The position numbers were made by a program, and so were the translations under genes. Shown piece after piece: positions 20,556 to 23,006 of a stretch of DNA of 23,006 bases (the first letter of the stretch is position 1; each line of letters starts with the position of its first letter). Location of the stretch: positions 1 through 23,006 of IMG/VR virus record IMGVR_UViG_3300030101_001127. One strand, written 5' to 3'. The DNA comes from a virus. Below the pieces are notes generated by a model that did not search any database, was not told where the DNA came from, and was given only the letters and a program-made list of their open reading frames with translations.

Positions 20556-21614
20556 CTATTGGTTTTTAAAAATGTTCTTTTGAACTTCCAAAAAGAGTTC
20601 ATCATCAGAAACCTCATCATATCCATGTGTTTCCAAGACATCATCCAATCTGTTATAGATTGCATTCAAACCCTGTAAATACTTAGACAATAATTCAGTT
20701 GATTTTGAACTCATTGTTTTCTTTTCAGAGTTTCTTAGAAGAGCAAGATCTTCTATTCTCTCTGTAAATGCCTTAATCTCCTCAAGAGAAGATAGGGCTT
20801 GTTCTTCAAGCCTTTTACCCTGTTGAGTAGAAGTGCTGATTTCTGTATCAGTTTCACTTGAAATCTTACCTGCATAAACCAGAGTTGTATCATCTTCTGA
20901 TCTATGTCTTTGTCCTGTTAATGTTGTGTAATCATCCATAGAGGCACATGGCATATAAACTGTTTCGCCATCCTTTTGATGTTCGTGAGCACCAGAGCAT
21001 CCTAATTCTTCTGCTCTAGCCTCTGCCTCTTCTCTTGTTGTATATATATCATCCCCAAGAGCTCTCTTTTCTTCTTCTTCATCTTCAATATCTTCTTCTT
21101 TTTCAAACTGATCTAATCCAGATTTCAAAGCCTGAACAAATGAATTTTGTTGTGATCCAACAAGAACAGGAGAAACCTCCCATACTTTTACATCTTTCAA
21201 CACTCTCACAGGAATCTCATCTCCCTTTGAATCTGTTGCTGTTGATGTTTCTGAATCTAAAACTTGAAAACCATAACTAAACTGTTGCATATCTCTCATC
21301 TGCTTTACAGTTTCATAAGCCTCTTTGCCTGATTCAGTATTAAGGAAATATCCCTTGAAAACTGCTTTTTCATTATCTGATTCAATAACACCTCTACCAA
21401 TTACTTTGCTCCAATCGTGATTCCAAACTAAAGGCACTTTGTTGCCCTCATATCCTGATTTCAAAGCTCCTGATACAGTTATATCATTATCTGAATCTAC
21501 TTTATCAAATAAAGAAAATACAGCTTCTAGGTATCTAGTATCTCCATCCTCTTTAAGTTCTATCGGTGTATTTTTGAACACCAAGTCTTTTGGTCTTTTT
21601 ATTTCTTCACTCAT
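20556..21614 (-). CDS. Prohead protease with inserted Cys/His module
   Basis: A 352-residue protein. Residues 1-160 are the HK97 S78-type protease, with catalytic His66 in VWNHDW and Ser113 in QQFSYGF, and a strand VWEVSPVLVGSQQNSFV. Its job is to remove the capsid delta domain and itself. An acidic linker (about 165-188) leads to a 45-residue module (about 190-235) with Cys206, His210, His212 and Cys223 around GAHEHQKDG and YMPCASMDDY. The C-terminus is a helical tail (250-352) that may act as scaffold. It overlaps the MuF gene by 8 bases. Confidence 0.88.
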   Translation of the reverse strand: MSEEIKRPKDLVFKNTPIELKEDGDTRYLEAVFSLFDKVDSDNDITVSGALKSGYEGNKVPLVWNHDWSKVIGRGVIESDNEKAVFKGYFLNTESGKEAYETVKQMRDMQQFSYGFQVLDSETSTATDSKGDEIPVRVLKDVKVWEVSPVLVGSQQNSFVQALKSGLDQFEKEEDIEDEEEEKRALGDDIYTTREEAEARAEELGCSGAHEHQKDGETVYMPCASMDDYTTLTGQRHRSEDDTTLVYAGKISSETDTEISTSTQQGKRLEEQALSSLEEIKAFTERIEDLALLRNSEKKTMSSKSTELLSKYLQGLNAIYNRLDDVLETHGYDEVSDDELFLEVQKNIFKNQ

Positions 21615-23006
21615 CTATTACCTCTACAAATGCCTCTGTACATCTACAATTTACTACTAAATCTGCTGGAGCTTTCGGATCTCCCGGAAAATCCAACTTG
21701 ATTCCATTATACAGATAAAAGCTATCAGCAGGAACTCTTTGATTATCTAATATCTGATGAGCCTCTCTTACGAGAATATCTCTTTGAGATACCCACTCTT
21801 TTTCGAGTTTCTTGCCTGTTGATAAGGCTGCTCTTTGTTGAGCCCAAGATGATGCTTTCAATACCTCTGTTCTAGCAATAATCTTTGCTCTATTCAATGA
21901 TTGTCCACCTAGTTGCACATTTATCTTTCTTGCTAACTCATTGAAAAATTTTTCTCCATTTGGTGTACCTGCAACAGGTTTTATTATTCCTAGATCTTCA
22001 AACTCTTTTAATGTGTTTGCAACGATTGTCGATATTCTTTTCTTTGTAGTGTTGTTTAAATCTTTCATTACTGCTTTACCATTTTCTTGCAAAAAGTTTG
22101 CTGCTTGTCCATCTTGAAACAATGATCCTACTGCTGGAGGTACATTTCGTTGCCTACGATAAAAACCCTCCTCTACAATATTTCTGATACTTCTTCCCTG
22201 TGATGGAAGTAATGTACCAAGAGTTGTAAAAACTGTTCTAATCGTTTCTTCTTCATCAACAGTTACACCCAAACTTACAGGATCTGCTGCCTTTTCTTCT
22301 TTCTGCTGTGGAAACAAACTATCGTATGTTCTTACAGAGAAATCATCTGAAAGAGAGTAATACAATGGTAAAAACTCTTTTTCAAAGTTTGTACTATCTA
22401 TTACCTTTTCAATTCGTGTTTCCATATCATCAATATTTTTACTTGATCTAATCTCTCGTGCTATCTCTCGCTTTTGTCTATTTAGCTCTTTTGCATATAT
22501 CTCTGATAGTGTTCCCTCCCATCTAACTCTTAAATTATCTATCTCTTTCCAATACATTTGTTTTTCTTCTTCTGTCTTATATCTCTTTACAGGTGGCAAA
22601 CCAAGAAACTTTACTGTTGGATCTTCCCATCCATAGAAATCATATCGTAAGGATTTTTCCCCATCCATCATATCTACTTGTCTTGCTGCCCACTTTTGTG
22701 CTCTCATCTTGTTTTCTTTATCTATATCGCCACCCCACAAAAGCCACGCTACTTGTCCTGCTGTTGGTCTATCACTTTCTCCACTCAAGTATTCATCTGC
22801 TCTTGGAGAATCAAGATCTGATTCATGTCTTAGAAACCAAGCAGATTGCCTACGAGCTTTATCATCAGATATTTCGCCATTTGCCATTCTTCGAGCCTCT
22901 CTAATCGTTCTCTCTACTAAACCATCTCCTGCAAACTCAAGTAAGTCCAATCCTCTTCTTGCATTTCTCTGCATGTAATCAGGAACATTCTCTATTGCTT
23001 TTTTTC
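21607..23006 (-). CDS. Phage head morphogenesis protein (MuF domain), 5' end off window
   Basis: The frame is open past the first ATG (22974) to the window edge (KKAIENVPDY precedes it), so the start lies outside. The C-terminal MuF domain is clear: RAKIIARTEVLKASSWAQQR, EKEWVSQRDILVREAHQILD, PGDPKAPADLVVNCRCTEAF. MuF proteins assist head assembly, may be ejected, and sometimes carry effector domains. The N-terminal part (NARRGLDLLEFAGDGLVERT, DDKARRQSAWFLRHE, AGQVAWLLWGGD) is a separate phage-structural module; the middle is a long helical region. A portal gene or portal fusion would be expected to the right. Confidence 0.8.
   Translation of the reverse strand, partial: KKAIENVPDYMQRNARRGLDLLEFAGDGLVERTIREARRMANGEISDDKARRQSAWFLRHESDLDSPRADEYLSGESDRPTAGQVAWLLWGGDIDKENKMRAQKWAARQVDMMDGEKSLRYDFYGWEDPTVKFLGLPPVKRYKTEEEKQMYWKEIDNLRVRWEGTLSEIYAKELNRQKREIAREIRSSKNIDDMETRIEKVIDSTNFEKEFLPLYYSLSDDFSVRTYDSLFPQQKEEKAADPVSLGVTVDEEETIRTVFTTLGTLLPSQGRSIRNIVEEGFYRRQRNVPPAVGSLFQDGQAANFLQENGKAVMKDLNNTTKKRISTIVANTLKEFEDLGIIKPVAGTPNGEKFFNELARKINVQLGGQSLNRAKIIARTEVLKASSWAQQRAALSTGKKLEKEWVSQRDILVREAHQILDNQRVPADSFYLYNGIKLDFPGDPKAPADLVVNCRCTEAFVEVIDE

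Noticed and set aside
1-23006. tRNA genes, integrase, attachment sites or insertion sequences
   Set aside because: None were seen on reading both strands; there is no tRNA-like cloverleaf or transposase-like protein.

Overview
This is about 23 kb of a tailed double-stranded DNA phage (or a prophage or metagenomic phage contig). It is strongly AT-rich and every gene I can support is on the minus strand, so the genome reads from right to left. The HK97-type head genes, single tape measure protein, lambda-like tail chaperone pair and lack of a sheath or contractile baseplate point to a siphovirus. No integrase, repressor, terminase, polymerase or complete portal gene is in the window. The host is uncertain. 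AT-rich DNA, strong AAGGAGG ribosome binding sites and a secreted protein with long poly-threonine linkers would fit a low-GC marine actinobacterium, but that is inference only.

Late module, right to left (23006 to 5240): an open-ended MuF-domain head morphogenesis gene, prohead protease, major capsid protein, a small accessory gene, a tiny acidic ORF, head-tail connector, gp10-like neck protein, tail terminator, a small linker protein, two paralogous tail tube proteins, the tail assembly chaperone with a likely +1 frameshift, the tape measure protein, a large minor tail/baseplate protein, a fibre-like protein and a small beta-rich protein. Then come six related small beta proteins, a tail-associated protein, two unknowns, a metallophosphoesterase and a lysis group (DUF5675-like protein, holin-like protein, 48-residue protein). 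A strong hairpin terminator at 5207-5234 closes the module.

Early/accessory module, right to left (5100 to 1): a sigma70-like promoter drives a small membrane protein, a zinc-ribbon protein, a Rad52/Erf-like single-strand annealing candidate and a replication-initiator-like protein. A pentamer-repeat region that could be an origin follows. Next are unknown small proteins, a cytosine-C5 methyltransferase, a secreted lytic transglycosylase, a winged-helix protein, more unknowns, a membrane-anchored small protein, a 12-residue Cys-rich ORF and a threonine-rich secreted protein cut by the left edge. Genes are packed with ATGA and TAATG overlaps, so translation is probably coupled through long operons.

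The most interesting points are: (1) the six small tail proteins are two diverged copies of one three-gene cassette in the order A-B-C-A-B-C; (2) the tail chaperone's downstream frame has no start of its own and is reached by a +1 slip at TTT-C; (3) two tail tube proteins lie side by side, one with an extra domain; (4) frame breaks or unusual starts occur at the metallophosphoesterase, at the Cys-rich leader before the threonine-rich gene, and at a CTG-start gene; (5) a GAGTA iteron-like tract lies next to the replication gene.
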